Shown here in pieces: positions 18,024 to 26,672 of a stretch of DNA of 64,000 bases (position 1 is the stretch's first letter; every line of letters begins with the position of its first letter). The stretch comes from an uncultured Hyphomicrobiaceae bacterium. GTDB taxonomy: Bacteria > Pseudomonadota > Alphaproteobacteria > Rhizobiales > CAMYJA01. Location: the NCBI GenBank assembly GCA_947258705.1, contig CAMYJA010000005.1, positions 1-64,000 on the forward strand, written 5' to 3'. The notes under the pieces were generated by a model. That model was not told where the DNA came from and searched no databases. It saw only the letters and a list, made by a program, of their open reading frames with translations. The position numbers and the translations under genes were made by a program.

Positions 18024-18434
18024 TTAATCGTCTTCCAGTTTTTCAACCTCGATGAGATCGCCGGCTTTGACGCTACTCAATTGCCGCACGTCATCGTCGG
18101 TCCGCGCCCAGATATTACAGGGGGCGGCCAGACGAATCTCATCGCCTACCGAAATGGGTGTCGGCCCGAAACCGATCGCAATCGCATCTCCCTCCGGCCA
18201 AAAAGCGAGCTCACCCGGTGCGACGATCGCCCGCGCATCGGGCTCTCGGCCTGTTTCCACATGAGTTTCGAAATAAATCTCGTCTCCCCAGGTCTGCACG
18301 ACCGCTCGAATTGGCAACACCGCCCAGATACGGTCTGCCGTCGGAGTCCCGTGGAGCTGCGCCGAAATCTCCACGTCGGCGGCTTTAATCAGAATTTTTC
18401 TGGAACGAACGGCCAGGGGAAATTCCTCATCCAA
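18024..18434 (-). CDS. Cyclophilin-like fold protein (COG2164/TM1367 type)
   Basis: This 136-residue protein matches the small cyclophilin-like family: LHGTPTADRIWAVLP, TWGDEIYFET, GELAFWPEGDAIAIGFGPTP, then a final VKAGDLIEVE strand. The function of this family is unknown; a peptidyl-prolyl isomerase role has not been shown for it. It has no ATG: the first usable codon is TTG at 18434, directly after and in the same frame as the TGA stop (18437-18435) of the ketosynthase gene. Translation probably depends on termination-reinitiation. Readthrough would give a ketosynthase fusion. Confidence 0.8.
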   Translation of the reverse strand: MDEEFPLAVRSRKILIKAADVEISAQLHGTPTADRIWAVLPIRAVVQTWGDEIYFETHVETGREPDARAIVAPGELAFWPEGDAIAIGFGPTPISVGDEIRLAAPCNIWARTDDDVRQLSSVKAGDLIEVEKLEDD

Positions 18435-19667
18435 TCACTCAGGCGGCCGGCCGAAAACCAGGACCGCATTCAATCCGCCAAAAGCAAACGAATTTGACAT
18501 GGTATAATTGATCTCCATCTCGCGGCCCGCATTGGGCACGTAGTCGAGGTCGCAGTCAGGATCGGGTTCGGCATATCCTATGGTCGCGGGCGCGAAATTG
18601 TCTTCCATGGCTTTGATGCAGGCAACAGCCTCGACGCCGCCGCCGGCGCCGAGCAAATGCCCATGCATGGATTTTGTCGATGAAATGGCGAGGCTGCCTG
18701 CAGCATCGCCGAAGACGCGCTTTATGGCATCGGTCTCATTCGCGTCATTAACCGTCGTCGCCGTCCCGTGCGCATTGAGATAATTGATGTCCCCGGGTAT
18801 GAGCTCCGCTGCATCCAGCGCAAACTTCATCGCCTTGCTCGGCCCTTCAACATCCGGATTGACCATATCGGCCGCATCCGAAGTCATTCCGAAACCCTTG
18901 ACCTCGGCAAGAATTTTCGCACCGCGCGCCCGCGCATATTCGAGCTCTTCCATAACAAGAATTCCGGCACCTTCCGCAAGCACGGTACCATTGCGGGTTT
19001 TGGAAAATGGAAAACATCCTTCCGGGCTCAACACGCGCATGGCCTGCCATGCCCGCATCGATCCATAGTTGACCACCGCCTCCGAAGCTCCCGCAACCCC
19101 CAGATCGATACTTCCGCGCCGTATCATGTCGAACACCAGGCCGATTGCATGGGACGCTGTCGCACATGCACTGACCGTTCCGAATGTCGGCCCCTTTATG
19201 CCGTATTCGATACCGATATGCGCGCAAGCCGATGAGCCGATGGTCCGCAACAAAGTCAGTGGATGCGTCGCCTTCTTCTTCAATGCGAAGAGGTCGTAAT
19301 AGGCCTTTTCAAGCGTGTTGAGGCCGCCGGCGCCCGATCCCACGATCGATGCCGCCCGGTCGCTGTCGACAAAGGGAACTTCGAGTCCGGATTGCTCGAT
19401 AGCCTCTGCGGCGGCGGCGCCTGCAAATTGGGAATAGCGGTCCGCCAAAAGCAGTAACTTGCTCGACAACCGCTCCCTTGGTTCAAAATCGCTGCACTCG
19501 CCGGCAATAGTGATGTAAAGATCCTGGGTATCAAAACCGGCAATCTGGTCGATTCCGCACGCCCCCGATTTCAAGCCATCCCAGAATTGATCGACGCTCG
19601 ATCCCAGGGATGTAACCACACCGGTGCCGGTCACGACCACGCGTTTGAAACCGTTAGAGTTTGTCAT
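18435..19667 (-). CDS. NodE/FabF-like beta-ketoacyl-ACP synthase
   Basis: This 410-residue condensing enzyme extends acyl chains on ACP. The catalytic triad is Cys168 (VSACATASHA), His300 (NAHGTATTVND) and His337 (SMHGHLLGAGG), with Lys332. The C-terminus NSFAFGGLNAVLVF is where FabF proteins normally end. It follows an ACP gene by 73 bases on the same strand. Together they resemble NodF/NodE-type pairs that make a special acyl chain rather than bulk fatty acids; the usual fabG/fabD partners are not here. The product is unknown. Confidence 0.9.
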   Translation of the reverse strand: MTNSNGFKRVVVTGTGVVTSLGSSVDQFWDGLKSGACGIDQIAGFDTQDLYITIAGECSDFEPRERLSSKLLLLADRYSQFAGAAAAEAIEQSGLEVPFVDSDRAASIVGSGAGGLNTLEKAYYDLFALKKKATHPLTLLRTIGSSACAHIGIEYGIKGPTFGTVSACATASHAIGLVFDMIRRGSIDLGVAGASEAVVNYGSMRAWQAMRVLSPEGCFPFSKTRNGTVLAEGAGILVMEELEYARARGAKILAEVKGFGMTSDAADMVNPDVEGPSKAMKFALDAAELIPGDINYLNAHGTATTVNDANETDAIKRVFGDAAGSLAISSTKSMHGHLLGAGGGVEAVACIKAMEDNFAPATIGYAEPDPDCDLDYVPNAGREMEINYTMSNSFAFGGLNAVLVFGRPPE

Positions 19668-19739
19668 GAATCCAACTGGTGTGAGATGAAAATCGAACCG
19701 CCCCCGGTCGGGCGGCTGTAAAAAACAATTTGAGGTCGT

Positions 19740-20018
19740 TTATGCTGCGGCGCCCGAAGACGTCTGATCATTGCCTCCGGAGACCAGGGCGCTGACCCGA
19801 TCGACCACAGAACCCACCGTTTTGAAATCCTCGACTTCTTCATTGGCGTTATAAGGAATTTCAATACCGAAGGTGTCTTCAATATCAAACACGATCATTG
19901 CCAGGTCAAGCGATTCAATTTCAAGCTCCGTTAACTCCGTGTCGAGCGAAATATCGTCCCTTGGTTCCTTCATATGTTTTTTAAGAATCTCGATAATATT
20001 CTTAGCCACGTCGTCCAT
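19740..20018 (-). CDS. Acyl carrier protein, NodF-like
   Basis: This 92-residue acidic protein has the phosphopantetheine site ELEIESLDLAMIVFDIED. Ser36 is the attachment residue, in an E-S-L context where housekeeping AcpP has D-S-L. TELTELEIESLDLA and FGIEIP resemble NodF and related specialised ACPs. The ATG at 20018 has GGGAG 8-9 bases upstream; the longer open frame to 20072 is not needed. It is the first gene of the unit ACP / ketosynthase / cyclophilin-like protein. Confidence 0.9.
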   Translation of the reverse strand: MDDVAKNIIEILKKHMKEPRDDISLDTELTELEIESLDLAMIVFDIEDTFGIEIPYNANEEVEDFKTVGSVVDRVSALVSGGNDQTSSGAAA

Positions 20019-20425
20019 ATTGGTCTCCCTGCCAGGATCGACTACAACGCCTGGTTTGCATAATGTCGGCACTCACCCAAACTCTACTGAAATTCGGGCG
20101 GTTTCAAGCCTGATTTACCTTTAAATTGGCATGAAGTCTAGGCGATTGAAAACACAATCCAAAGGCTATTATGGTCTCGAATGACCCGGAAGCGCGACTT
20201 CGCGAATGCACTGGTTACAAAAGGTTCAGTTTTGGACTGCGCCAATACCGATTGGTAGGCTAATTCGGGACTATTTCGCCCATAATCGTCTAATCAAGGA
20301 CGTCCGGAGCGAAACCACTGTGGATTCTCGCCGACACCGCACTATAATGATGGCCCCGATAAAAAAATCATGGCCGGTTGAAAAATGGTCGTGAAGCTCA
20401 GGAAGCGTCTCTGGAGGTAGAAACC
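20019..20425. other. Divergent intergenic region between the ACP gene and fadD
   Basis: This roughly 400-base region must contain the promoters of the minus-strand ACP unit and of fadD. CCAAT-ACCG-ATTGG at 20242-20255 is the only clear short palindrome. I see no convincing gene and no confident -35/-10 pair. Confidence 0.5.
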
Positions 20426-22156
20426 ATGACTGAAGCAGCCCAAACGCCACCAACAGCCGAAACGACGAGCGCGGAAGACTATACCTGGCTCGCTCATTAT
20501 CCCGAAGGGATAGACTGGCATCAGCAGTTTGAAGCGACACCCGTCTACACAATGCTCGATGACACTGTTGCCAAATATCCGAACCAGTCCTGCTGCGATT
20601 TCCTGGGTAAAAAAATGACCTATAGGGAAATCGGCGAACTCGTAAACAGGGCTGCGGAAGGGTTGCAAAAGCTCGGTGTAAAAAAAGGCAGCAGAGTAGG
20701 TCTCTTTCTTCCAAACTCGCCGACATACATAATTTTTTATAATGCAATTCTCAAATCGGGCGCCACGGTGGTCAATTACAATCCCCTCTACACAGTCGAA
20801 GAACTTGAATATCAGGTGAAAAACAGCGGCACCGAACTCATGGTCACCCTCGATCTCAAGGCCTTGTTCGACAAGGTCGAGGCATTGGTCGAGAGCGAAG
20901 CCCTTCAACACGCCGTCATCTGTTCCTTCCCCGATCTTTTGCCCGGTCTGAAATCCTTTTTATTCAAACTTCTAAAGGGTAAGGAGGTCGCCAAAGCCAG
21001 CTCCTCGCCGATTGTTTCCAGGCTGACCTTTGAGGAAACCCTTCTCAACAATCCCGGCAATCCCGAAGTCCCCGAAATCGATCCCCATAATGACATCGCG
21101 GTTCTGCAATATACCGGCGGGACCACCGGCGTCCCCAAGGGTGCAATGCTGACCCACGCCAACCTCACCATCAATGTTCAACAGTCCATGGCCTGGACGA
21201 CGCGGCTGGAGGAGGCACAGGAAAAGGTCATGGGCCTCCTGCCGTTTTTCCACGTATTCGCCATGACCGCCGTATTGAATGTGGGGGTGAAACTCGGGGC
21301 GGAAATCGTCATGCTGCCGCGCTTCGAGCTCGATCAGGCGCTCAAGCTTATCAACGCCCACAAGCCCACATTCATGCCGGCGGTTCCCACCATCTTCAAC
21401 GCCATGATGCACCATCCGAAAATCAAGAATTTCGATCTGACCTCTTTGAAGGTCTGCCTTTCCGGCGGCGCGCCTCTGCCTCTCGAGGTCAAACGCGGAT
21501 TTGAGGACATGACCGGGTGCAAGGTGGTCGAGGCCTACGGATTGTCGGAAACGTCACCCGCCGTCACCATCAATCCTCTCGACGGGCCCGTCAAGGAAAG
21601 CTCAATCGGACAACCCATACCCGGAACAATTCTCTCCCTCAGGGACCTGGAAAATCCGATGCAGGAGGTTCCCCAGGGCGAAAAGGGCGAGATCTGCATC
21701 AAGGGCCCGCAAGTTATGAAGGGTTACTGGAACATGCCGGACGAGACGGCCAATACGTTCCTTGAGGATTATCTTCGAACCGGCGACGTCGGCTATATGG
21801 ACGAACAGGGCTTCACATTCATCGTCGACCGCATCAAAGACTTGATTATCTGCTCGGGTTACAATGTTTATCCGCGCCGCATCGAGGAAGCCATATATGA
21901 GTTCCCGGCCGTCGAGGAAGTCACCGTCATCGGCGTCAAGGATGATTATCGCGGCGAAGCGCCCAAGGCCTTCATCAAGCTCAGGGATGGTCACACCGCC
22001 ACGGCCGATGAAATATTGCAGTTCCTTGAAAGCAAGATTTCAAAAATAGAGATGCCCGAATATATCGAGTTCCGCGACGAATTGCCCAAGACCATGATCG
22101 GCAAGCTTTCCAAAAAGGAGCTCGTGGAAGAGGAACGCGAACGCGGCCATGTCTGA
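20426..22156 (+). CDS. fadD: Long-chain fatty acid--CoA ligase
   Basis: This 576-residue enzyme of the acyl-adenylate family makes acyl-CoA from fatty acid, ATP and CoA. The AMP/P-loop motif YTGGTTGVPKGAML is near residue 225. VEAYGLSETSP, YLRTGDVGYMDEQGF with IVDRIKDLIICSGYNVYP, and the C-terminal Lys loop PKTMIGKLSKKEL (Lys in MIGK) follow. The start at 20426 has CTGGAGG about 10 bases before it; an upstream TTG at 20378 is rejected. A MerR-type regulator follows on the same strand, consistent with regulation of fatty acid or branched-chain catabolism. Confidence 0.93.
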   Translation: MTEAAQTPPTAETTSAEDYTWLAHYPEGIDWHQQFEATPVYTMLDDTVAKYPNQSCCDFLGKKMTYREIGELVNRAAEGLQKLGVKKGSRVGLFLPNSPTYIIFYNAILKSGATVVNYNPLYTVEELEYQVKNSGTELMVTLDLKALFDKVEALVESEALQHAVICSFPDLLPGLKSFLFKLLKGKEVAKASSSPIVSRLTFEETLLNNPGNPEVPEIDPHNDIAVLQYTGGTTGVPKGAMLTHANLTINVQQSMAWTTRLEEAQEKVMGLLPFFHVFAMTAVLNVGVKLGAEIVMLPRFELDQALKLINAHKPTFMPAVPTIFNAMMHHPKIKNFDLTSLKVCLSGGAPLPLEVKRGFEDMTGCKVVEAYGLSETSPAVTINPLDGPVKESSIGQPIPGTILSLRDLENPMQEVPQGEKGEICIKGPQVMKGYWNMPDETANTFLEDYLRTGDVGYMDEQGFTFIVDRIKDLIICSGYNVYPRRIEEAIYEFPAVEEVTVIGVKDDYRGEAPKAFIKLRDGHTATADEILQFLESKISKIEMPEYIEFRDELPKTMIGKLSKKELVEEERERGHV

Positions 22157-22290
22157 GCCGCGCGCCTGACCGCGACCGAAGGCCTGGAAAACCCGATGTC
22201 GGTCTTCAGATAGCACTGAAACATTGTGCTGCACCGGGAGCAATGCCGCGTATCTGTGAACAAGATGCGCGGTGTAAAAAATCGCGACCG

Positions 22291-22345
22291 TTTGGCATAA
22301 ATGGTGTATCCACTAGGATCTATTCAATTCACCATTTATGCCAAA
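22291..22345. promoter_or_regulatory. Perfect 16-base-pair inverted repeat upstream of the MerR gene
   Basis: TTTGGCATAAATGGTG at 22291-22306 is exactly complementary to CACCATTTATGCCAAA at 22330-22345, with a 23-base spacer. It begins about 135 bases after fadD and ends about 50 bases before the MerR start. It lacks a T-run after the stem, so it is more likely an operator or paired binding sites than a simple terminator. Confidence 0.6.
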
Positions 22346-22396
22346 GCCCTATGTTCTGAATGCGGGCTCCAGCACCAAAATAAAGATCGTTACCAC

Positions 22397-22831
22397 ATGA
22401 ACAAATTCGAAGGTATGGACCAGAAAGCGCGCGTCACGCCGCAAGATTCGAAAGCTGAATTATTCAGCATCGGGGATCTCGCGCAGGAATTTTGCATCAC
22501 CACCAGGGCCATTAGGTTTTATGAGGATAAGGGACTGATCTCACCTGGGCGCGTCAGCGGCGTTCGTGCTTACGACAGGCGCGACCGTGCAAGGCTCATC
22601 CTGATTTTAAGAGGCAAGCGGCTTGGCTTCTCTCTTGAAGACATCGCAGAATATCTTTCGCTTTACGACACCGATCCAAGTCATGTAACGCAGTTGAAAC
22701 ATCTTGAGAAACAGGTCGACGAAGCCATTGCCCGGCTCGAGCAACAGCGCGCCGATATCGAACTCACGATCGACGAACTGCAGGAAATTCGCGAAAAAAC
22801 CATCACCGCTCTCGCCGATCGCGCCGACTAG
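22397..22831 (+). CDS. MerR-family transcriptional regulator
   Basis: This is a 144-residue protein. The N-terminal winged helix reads FSIGDLAQEFCITTRAIRFYEDKGLISP…RAYDRRDRARL, then LRGKRLGFSLEDIAEYLSLYD, followed by a long dimerisation helix (about 100-140). There is no conserved metal-binding cysteine pair at the C-terminus, so it resembles the LiuR-like regulators of acyl-CoA catabolism rather than metal sensors. The start could be ATG 22397 or 22415; an upstream ATG at 22301 lies inside the inverted repeat and is rejected. Confidence 0.85.
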   Translation: MNKFEGMDQKARVTPQDSKAELFSIGDLAQEFCITTRAIRFYEDKGLISPGRVSGVRAYDRRDRARLILILRGKRLGFSLEDIAEYLSLYDTDPSHVTQLKHLEKQVDEAIARLEQQRADIELTIDELQEIREKTITALADRAD

Positions 22832-22850
22832 AAATAGAGAAATATCCGGT

Positions 22851-23390
22851 TCAAGCCGGTTGAGCAGAGTTCTGCACCCCAGGGTCGAGTAACGCGAGCA
22901 ATTGCGATGCTTTCCTGTCGAAAACAGGATGACGCCAGTTCGGCGCAACCTCAATAAGCGGCTTTAAAACAAAAACGCGGCTGTCCATTTCCGGATGGGG
23001 CAGAATGAGCCCTGAGCCGGATGCCGTCCGCCCTCCGTTTTTCCAGTTCAGGATCCGGCCCTTGTAATCGAGAATATCGATGTCCAGCGTCCGCGCCGCC
23101 CAGCGCCTCCGCTGCTTCCGGCCGGCGGCTCTCTCAATAGATTTTATTGCCCGAACGAGCTCCGCCGGCGTCATGTCGGTGCGTATAACCAGTACACTAT
23201 TGAGGAAGGGTGGCTGCCGCCCTGAGCCAAGGGCTGCGCTCTCATAGAGGCGGGACGCGGCGACGGTTTCCACGCCAAAGCCTTCAAGAGCCCCGACAGC
23301 TCTCTCCAGGGTTTTGCGGCGAGTGCCCCAGCGCCCGGGAAGGTTGCTTCCCAGTCCCAGAATCACAGATTTTCCATGCACATGCGTCAC
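22851..23390 (-). CDS. folK: HPPK, 6-hydroxymethyl-7,8-dihydropterin pyrophosphokinase
   Basis: This 179-residue enzyme of folate synthesis transfers pyrophosphate from ATP to hydroxymethyl-dihydropterin. ILGLGSNLP opens the fold, PPFLNSVLVI follows, and RWAARTLDIDILDYKG carries the two metal-binding aspartates, then LPHPEMDSRVFVLKPL. Translation appears to start at GTG 23390, with GAGGA about 10 bases upstream. It faces the MerR gene tail-to-tail and is divergent from the NYN-domain gene. The folP/folB genes are not adjacent. Confidence 0.93.
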   Translation of the reverse strand: MTHVHGKSVILGLGSNLPGRWGTRRKTLERAVGALEGFGVETVAASRLYESAALGSGRQPPFLNSVLVIRTDMTPAELVRAIKSIERAAGRKQRRRWAARTLDIDILDYKGRILNWKNGGRTASGSGLILPHPEMDSRVFVLKPLIEVAPNWRHPVFDRKASQLLALLDPGVQNSAQPA

Positions 23391-23518
23391 TTGAAGATCG
23401 TCCTCATGCTCGCCATTTTAAAAACATAGACTGACCAGACTGAAAAACCGGCTCCCGTGGCGGCGGCAGATATGTCGGGTCTGGTGTTTTTCAGAGATTT
23501 TTTCAACGAGGCAATAGC

Positions 23519-24124
23519 ATGAAACTTTATCCGAGCGAGCGTTTTGCCCTCTTTATCGACGGTGCAAACCTCTATGCCACCGCCAAATCACTTGGTTTCG
23601 ACATAGATTACAAGCGCCTACTCAACTATTTCAAAAATGAAGGACAGCTCGTCCGCGCCCTCTATTATACAGCAATTTCCGACGATCAGGACTATTCATC
23701 CATCCGCCCGTTGATCGATTGGCTGGATTATAATGGCTACACCATGGTGACCAAGCCGACAAAGGAATATACCGATGCGGCCGGACGGCGGAAGGTCAAG
23801 GGCAATATGGATATCGAACTCGCCGTCGATGCCATGCAGCTGGCCGACCATCTCGATCACATCATTCTTTTTTCGGGCGATGGCGATTTCCGCTCGGTTG
23901 TCGAGGCCATCCAGAAGAAAGGCCGCCGCGTCACCGTGATATCAACGCTGAAAACCCAGCCGCCAATGGTCGCGGACGAACTCAGGCGCCAGGCCGATGA
24001 ATTCATCGACATCGCAGACATCATCAATTCCATTGGCCGGAAGGGCGCATCGGATCATGATGACGGCTTTGGTGACGATGAGGATGATCCCGTCTACGAA
24101 TATGAGGACGATGTCGAGGTTTGA
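23519..24124 (+). CDS. NYN-domain (LabA/DUF88 family) putative RNase
   Basis: This is a 201-residue protein. The PIN-like NYN fold carries the acidic motifs FIDGANLYATAK (near 13-24), KGNMDIELAVDAM (near 95-107) and LFSGDGDFRSVVEAI (near 117-131), which form the metal site of NYN nucleases. The C-terminal tail is very acidic (DDGFGDDEDDPVYEYEDD) and probably disordered. The family is widespread in alphaproteobacteria and its RNA target is not known. The gene stands as a single unit, divergent from folK. Confidence 0.9.
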   Translation: MKLYPSERFALFIDGANLYATAKSLGFDIDYKRLLNYFKNEGQLVRALYYTAISDDQDYSSIRPLIDWLDYNGYTMVTKPTKEYTDAAGRRKVKGNMDIELAVDAMQLADHLDHIILFSGDGDFRSVVEAIQKKGRRVTVISTLKTQPPMVADELRRQADEFIDIADIINSIGRKGASDHDDGFGDDEDDPVYEYEDDVEV

Positions 24125-24184
24125 GATACTGGTTCGAAAACCAAATGACTGCACGTTCGGGAAAAATCCTCTATAGCTTTCACC

Positions 24185-24871
24185 ATGACCTCTCGATCAG
24201 ACATTTCCATGGGACCGGATCGCGCCGCTGGTGCAAGGAGCGCTGCCGAACCCTCGTCCAATTGTGAATTATGCCCGCGACTGACCGCGTTCCGCACCAC
24301 ATACGCGCGGACGGAACCTGATTGGTTCAATGGCGCCGTCCCTTCTTTTGGCCCCGATGACGCACGCCTTCTCATCGTCGGCCTCGCCCCCGGCCTCAAG
24401 GGCGCCAATCGCACGGGACGTCCGTTTACCGGCGATTACGCCGGCGATCTCCTCTACGCGACGCTAAGCGAATTTGGCTTTTCAAAGGGCAATTACGAAG
24501 CGCGGCCGGACGACGGCCTCGAACTCGTCGATTGCATGATATCGAACGCCGTCCGCTGCGTACCGCCCGCAAACAAGCCAAACGGCGCTGAGATAAAAAC
24601 CTGCCGCCAATTTCTGATGAACCGCATCAATGCCCTACCTGAGCTCAAGGTCATACTGGTCTTGGGGCGCATCGCCCATGACAGCACCGTATCGGCCTTC
24701 AATCTCCGGCGCGCCGATCACCCGTTCGGCCATTGCGCAAAACATGAAATCACTGGCGGCCTGACGCTCATCGACAGCTATCACTGCTCGCGCTACAACA
24801 CCAATACCGGCCGCCTGACCGCGGAAATGTTCCGACAGGTATTTACGCAAATAAGAAAGGAACTCGGTTGA
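24185..24871 (+). CDS. Uracil-DNA glycosylase, type 5 (UDGb) family
   Basis: This is a 228-residue protein. Four cysteines fit an iron-sulfur cluster: Cys27 and Cys30 (NCELCPRL), Cys125 (NAVRCVPP) and Cys140. The active-site motif GLAPGLKGANRTGRPFTGD (66-84) is that of family 5, whose water-activating Asp of other families is replaced by Ala/Asn; these enzymes remove uracil and deaminated bases. A late motif DSYHCSRYNTNTGR matches the H-S-R-N element. It is separate from the other DNA-repair genes of the window (uvrA, dinB, radC). Confidence 0.92.
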   Translation: MTSRSDISMGPDRAAGARSAAEPSSNCELCPRLTAFRTTYARTEPDWFNGAVPSFGPDDARLLIVGLAPGLKGANRTGRPFTGDYAGDLLYATLSEFGFSKGNYEARPDDGLELVDCMISNAVRCVPPANKPNGAEIKTCRQFLMNRINALPELKVILVLGRIAHDSTVSAFNLRRADHPFGHCAKHEITGGLTLIDSYHCSRYNTNTGRLTAEMFRQVFTQIRKELG

Positions 24872-24907
24872 TTTCGTCGCAATGGCTAAATGAACGGGTG
24901 CCGGGAC

Positions 24908-25576
24908 TTATCCACCCGCGTCCTCATTCCGTGGCGGCTGCCCGTAGGTTTTAAAAAGCTCGAGCACCCGTTCCATCTCCGCCGCCGGTAACAAATGCAC
25001 CTCACCGAGTTCCAAAAGCTTGACATATTGCGCCGCCAGGGTTTCGACCTCGGCCGCCAGCTCATAGGCGGCATCGAGCGAGTGCCCGACCGCGCAAAGC
25101 CCGTGATTGGCAATCAGGCAGGCATTGCGGTTGGCCAGACCGCCCGCGACGTTTGCCGCCAATTCTTCACTGCCGAAAGTTGCGTAATCAACGAGCGGAA
25201 TGTCGTCCCCGCCGGCCACGGCCACCATGTAATGAAAGGCCGGTATCGGCTTATGCGCAGATGCGAGTATGGTCGCGTTCAATGAATGCGTATGAACATG
25301 CGCCATGACATCGGCGCGTTTCAGATATGTGCCCAGATGAAACTGCCACTCGCTTGATGGTTTCAGGTCGCCGGAGGGCATGCCCTCGCGGTCGACAAAT
25401 ACGATATCATTTCGCGACATGACGTCGTAAGGCAGGCCGGAAGGTGTGATCAGCATACCGCCGTTAAAGCGCGCCGACACATTCCCCGACCGGCCTGGCG
25501 ACAGGCCGTCAGCCGACAACCGGCGTGAAGTCTCGACGATACCGTCTCGCAGCAGTTGCTCATTCATGTGCCGCAT
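24908..25576 (-). CDS. Class II aldolase, FucA-like; probable 5-methylthioribulose-1-phosphate aldolase
   Basis: This 222-residue protein is close to L-fuculose-1-phosphate aldolase along its length: SSEWQFH, AHVHTHSLN, IPAFHYMVAVAGGDDIP, YATFGSEELA, ANHGL and LFKTYG. Zinc ligands are His95, His97 and His158, with catalytic Glu76. Its ATG overlaps the 3' end of mtnA. In the Rhodospirillum-type DHAP shunt an aldolase of this class splits methylthioribulose-1-phosphate into DHAP and methylthioacetaldehyde, and that role is inferred here. The dehydratase MtnB shares the fold but has different motifs, so it is less likely. The start could be ATG 25576 or 25567. Confidence 0.85.
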   Translation of the reverse strand: MRHMNEQLLRDGIVETSRRLSADGLSPGRSGNVSARFNGGMLITPSGLPYDVMSRNDIVFVDREGMPSGDLKPSSEWQFHLGTYLKRADVMAHVHTHSLNATILASAHKPIPAFHYMVAVAGGDDIPLVDYATFGSEELAANVAGGLANRNACLIANHGLCAVGHSLDAAYELAAEVETLAAQYVKLLELGEVHLLPAAEMERVLELFKTYGQPPRNEDAGG

Positions 25577-26657
25577 GCTCCGGATACAGTTTCTGAAGCC
25601 CCTCTACGCTTGCCTCCGCGATCCCACGCTCGGTAACCAGACCGGTCACGAGGCGGGCCGGCGTAACGTCGAAGGCGTAATTTCCTGCCGGACTTCCGGG
25701 CGATGCGATGCAAAAGTCATGAACCGATCCGTCGTCAAGCCGTCCGCGCATCTCGAGAACCTCCTCCTGTCCCCGTTCCTCGATGGGAATGTCGAAGCCG
25801 TTGTCCACCGACCAGTCGATTGTCGAAAAAGGCAGCGTCACGTAAAAGGGTACATTATTGTCATGTGCCGCGAGCGCCTTGAGATAGGTTCCTATTTTAT
25901 TGCACACGTCGCCATTGGCTGCCGTCCGATCCGTACCGACAAAACACAGGTCCACCTGGCCGTGCTGCATCAAATGCCCGCCCGCATTATCGACAATGAT
26001 CGTGTGCGGCACGCCGTGCGCACCGAGCTCATAGGCCGTAAGCGCAGCGCCCTGATTGCGCGGTCGTGTCTCGTCAACCCAAACATGTACGTCGATCCCC
26101 GAATCGTGCGCCTGATAAATCGGAGACGTCGCCGTCCCCCAATCGACGCAGGCAAGCCATCCCGCATTGCAATGGGTGAGAATATTCACCCGGCAACCTT
26201 CGTTTTGCTCCCAGACGTCGCGGATGAGCCCAAGGCCCCGCTCGCCGATTTCTCTGTTTGTCTCGACATCCTCTTCGCATAGCCGAGCCGCGCGTTCATA
26301 AGCGGTTTTTATGCGGGCTTCATAAGGAATATTGCGCAGCGCCGCGCGCATTTCATCGAGAGCCCAGCGCAGATTTATGGCCGTCGGCCGTTGCGCCGCT
26401 AAAAATTCCGCTGCGCTTTCAATACCGTCATCGGACGGATCCTTGCGAATGGCCAGACAAAGCCCGTAGGCTGCGGTCGCACCAATCAGCGGCGCGCCAC
26501 GCACCTGCATTGATTTGATCGCATGGGCCGCATCCTCTGTCGTCTCAAGACGTGCAATTACGAATTCATGGGGCAGACGCGTTTGGTCGATAATTTCAAC
26601 CGACCAGCCATCCTCCGCAAGCCAAATGGTTCGGTAATGCTTTCCATCAATTTTCAT
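25560..26657 (-). CDS. mtnA: S-methyl-5-thioribose-1-phosphate isomerase
   Basis: This is a 365-residue protein. Catalytic Cys163 lies in NILTHCNAGWLA and Asp243 in FVGTDRTAANGDVCNKIGTY; QVRGAPLIGATAAYG (51-65) is the family's N-terminal sugar-phosphate motif. It converts methylthioribose-1-phosphate to the ribulose form. It sits between apt and the class II aldolase in one minus-strand operon, 15 bases after apt and overlapping the aldolase. Confidence 0.96.
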   Translation of the reverse strand: MKIDGKHYRTIWLAEDGWSVEIIDQTRLPHEFVIARLETTEDAAHAIKSMQVRGAPLIGATAAYGLCLAIRKDPSDDGIESAAEFLAAQRPTAINLRWALDEMRAALRNIPYEARIKTAYERAARLCEEDVETNREIGERGLGLIRDVWEQNEGCRVNILTHCNAGWLACVDWGTATSPIYQAHDSGIDVHVWVDETRPRNQGAALTAYELGAHGVPHTIIVDNAGGHLMQHGQVDLCFVGTDRTAANGDVCNKIGTYLKALAAHDNNVPFYVTLPFSTIDWSVDNGFDIPIEERGQEEVLEMRGRLDDGSVHDFCIASPGSPAGNYAFDVTPARLVTGLVTERGIAEASVEGLQKLYPEHAAHE

Positions 26658-26672
26658 CAGAAATTTCTAAAC

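Noticed and set aside
22301..22396. N-terminal extension of the MerR regulator from ATG 22301
   Set aside because: The ATG lies within the perfect inverted repeat and the extra 32 residues are unlike MerR proteins.
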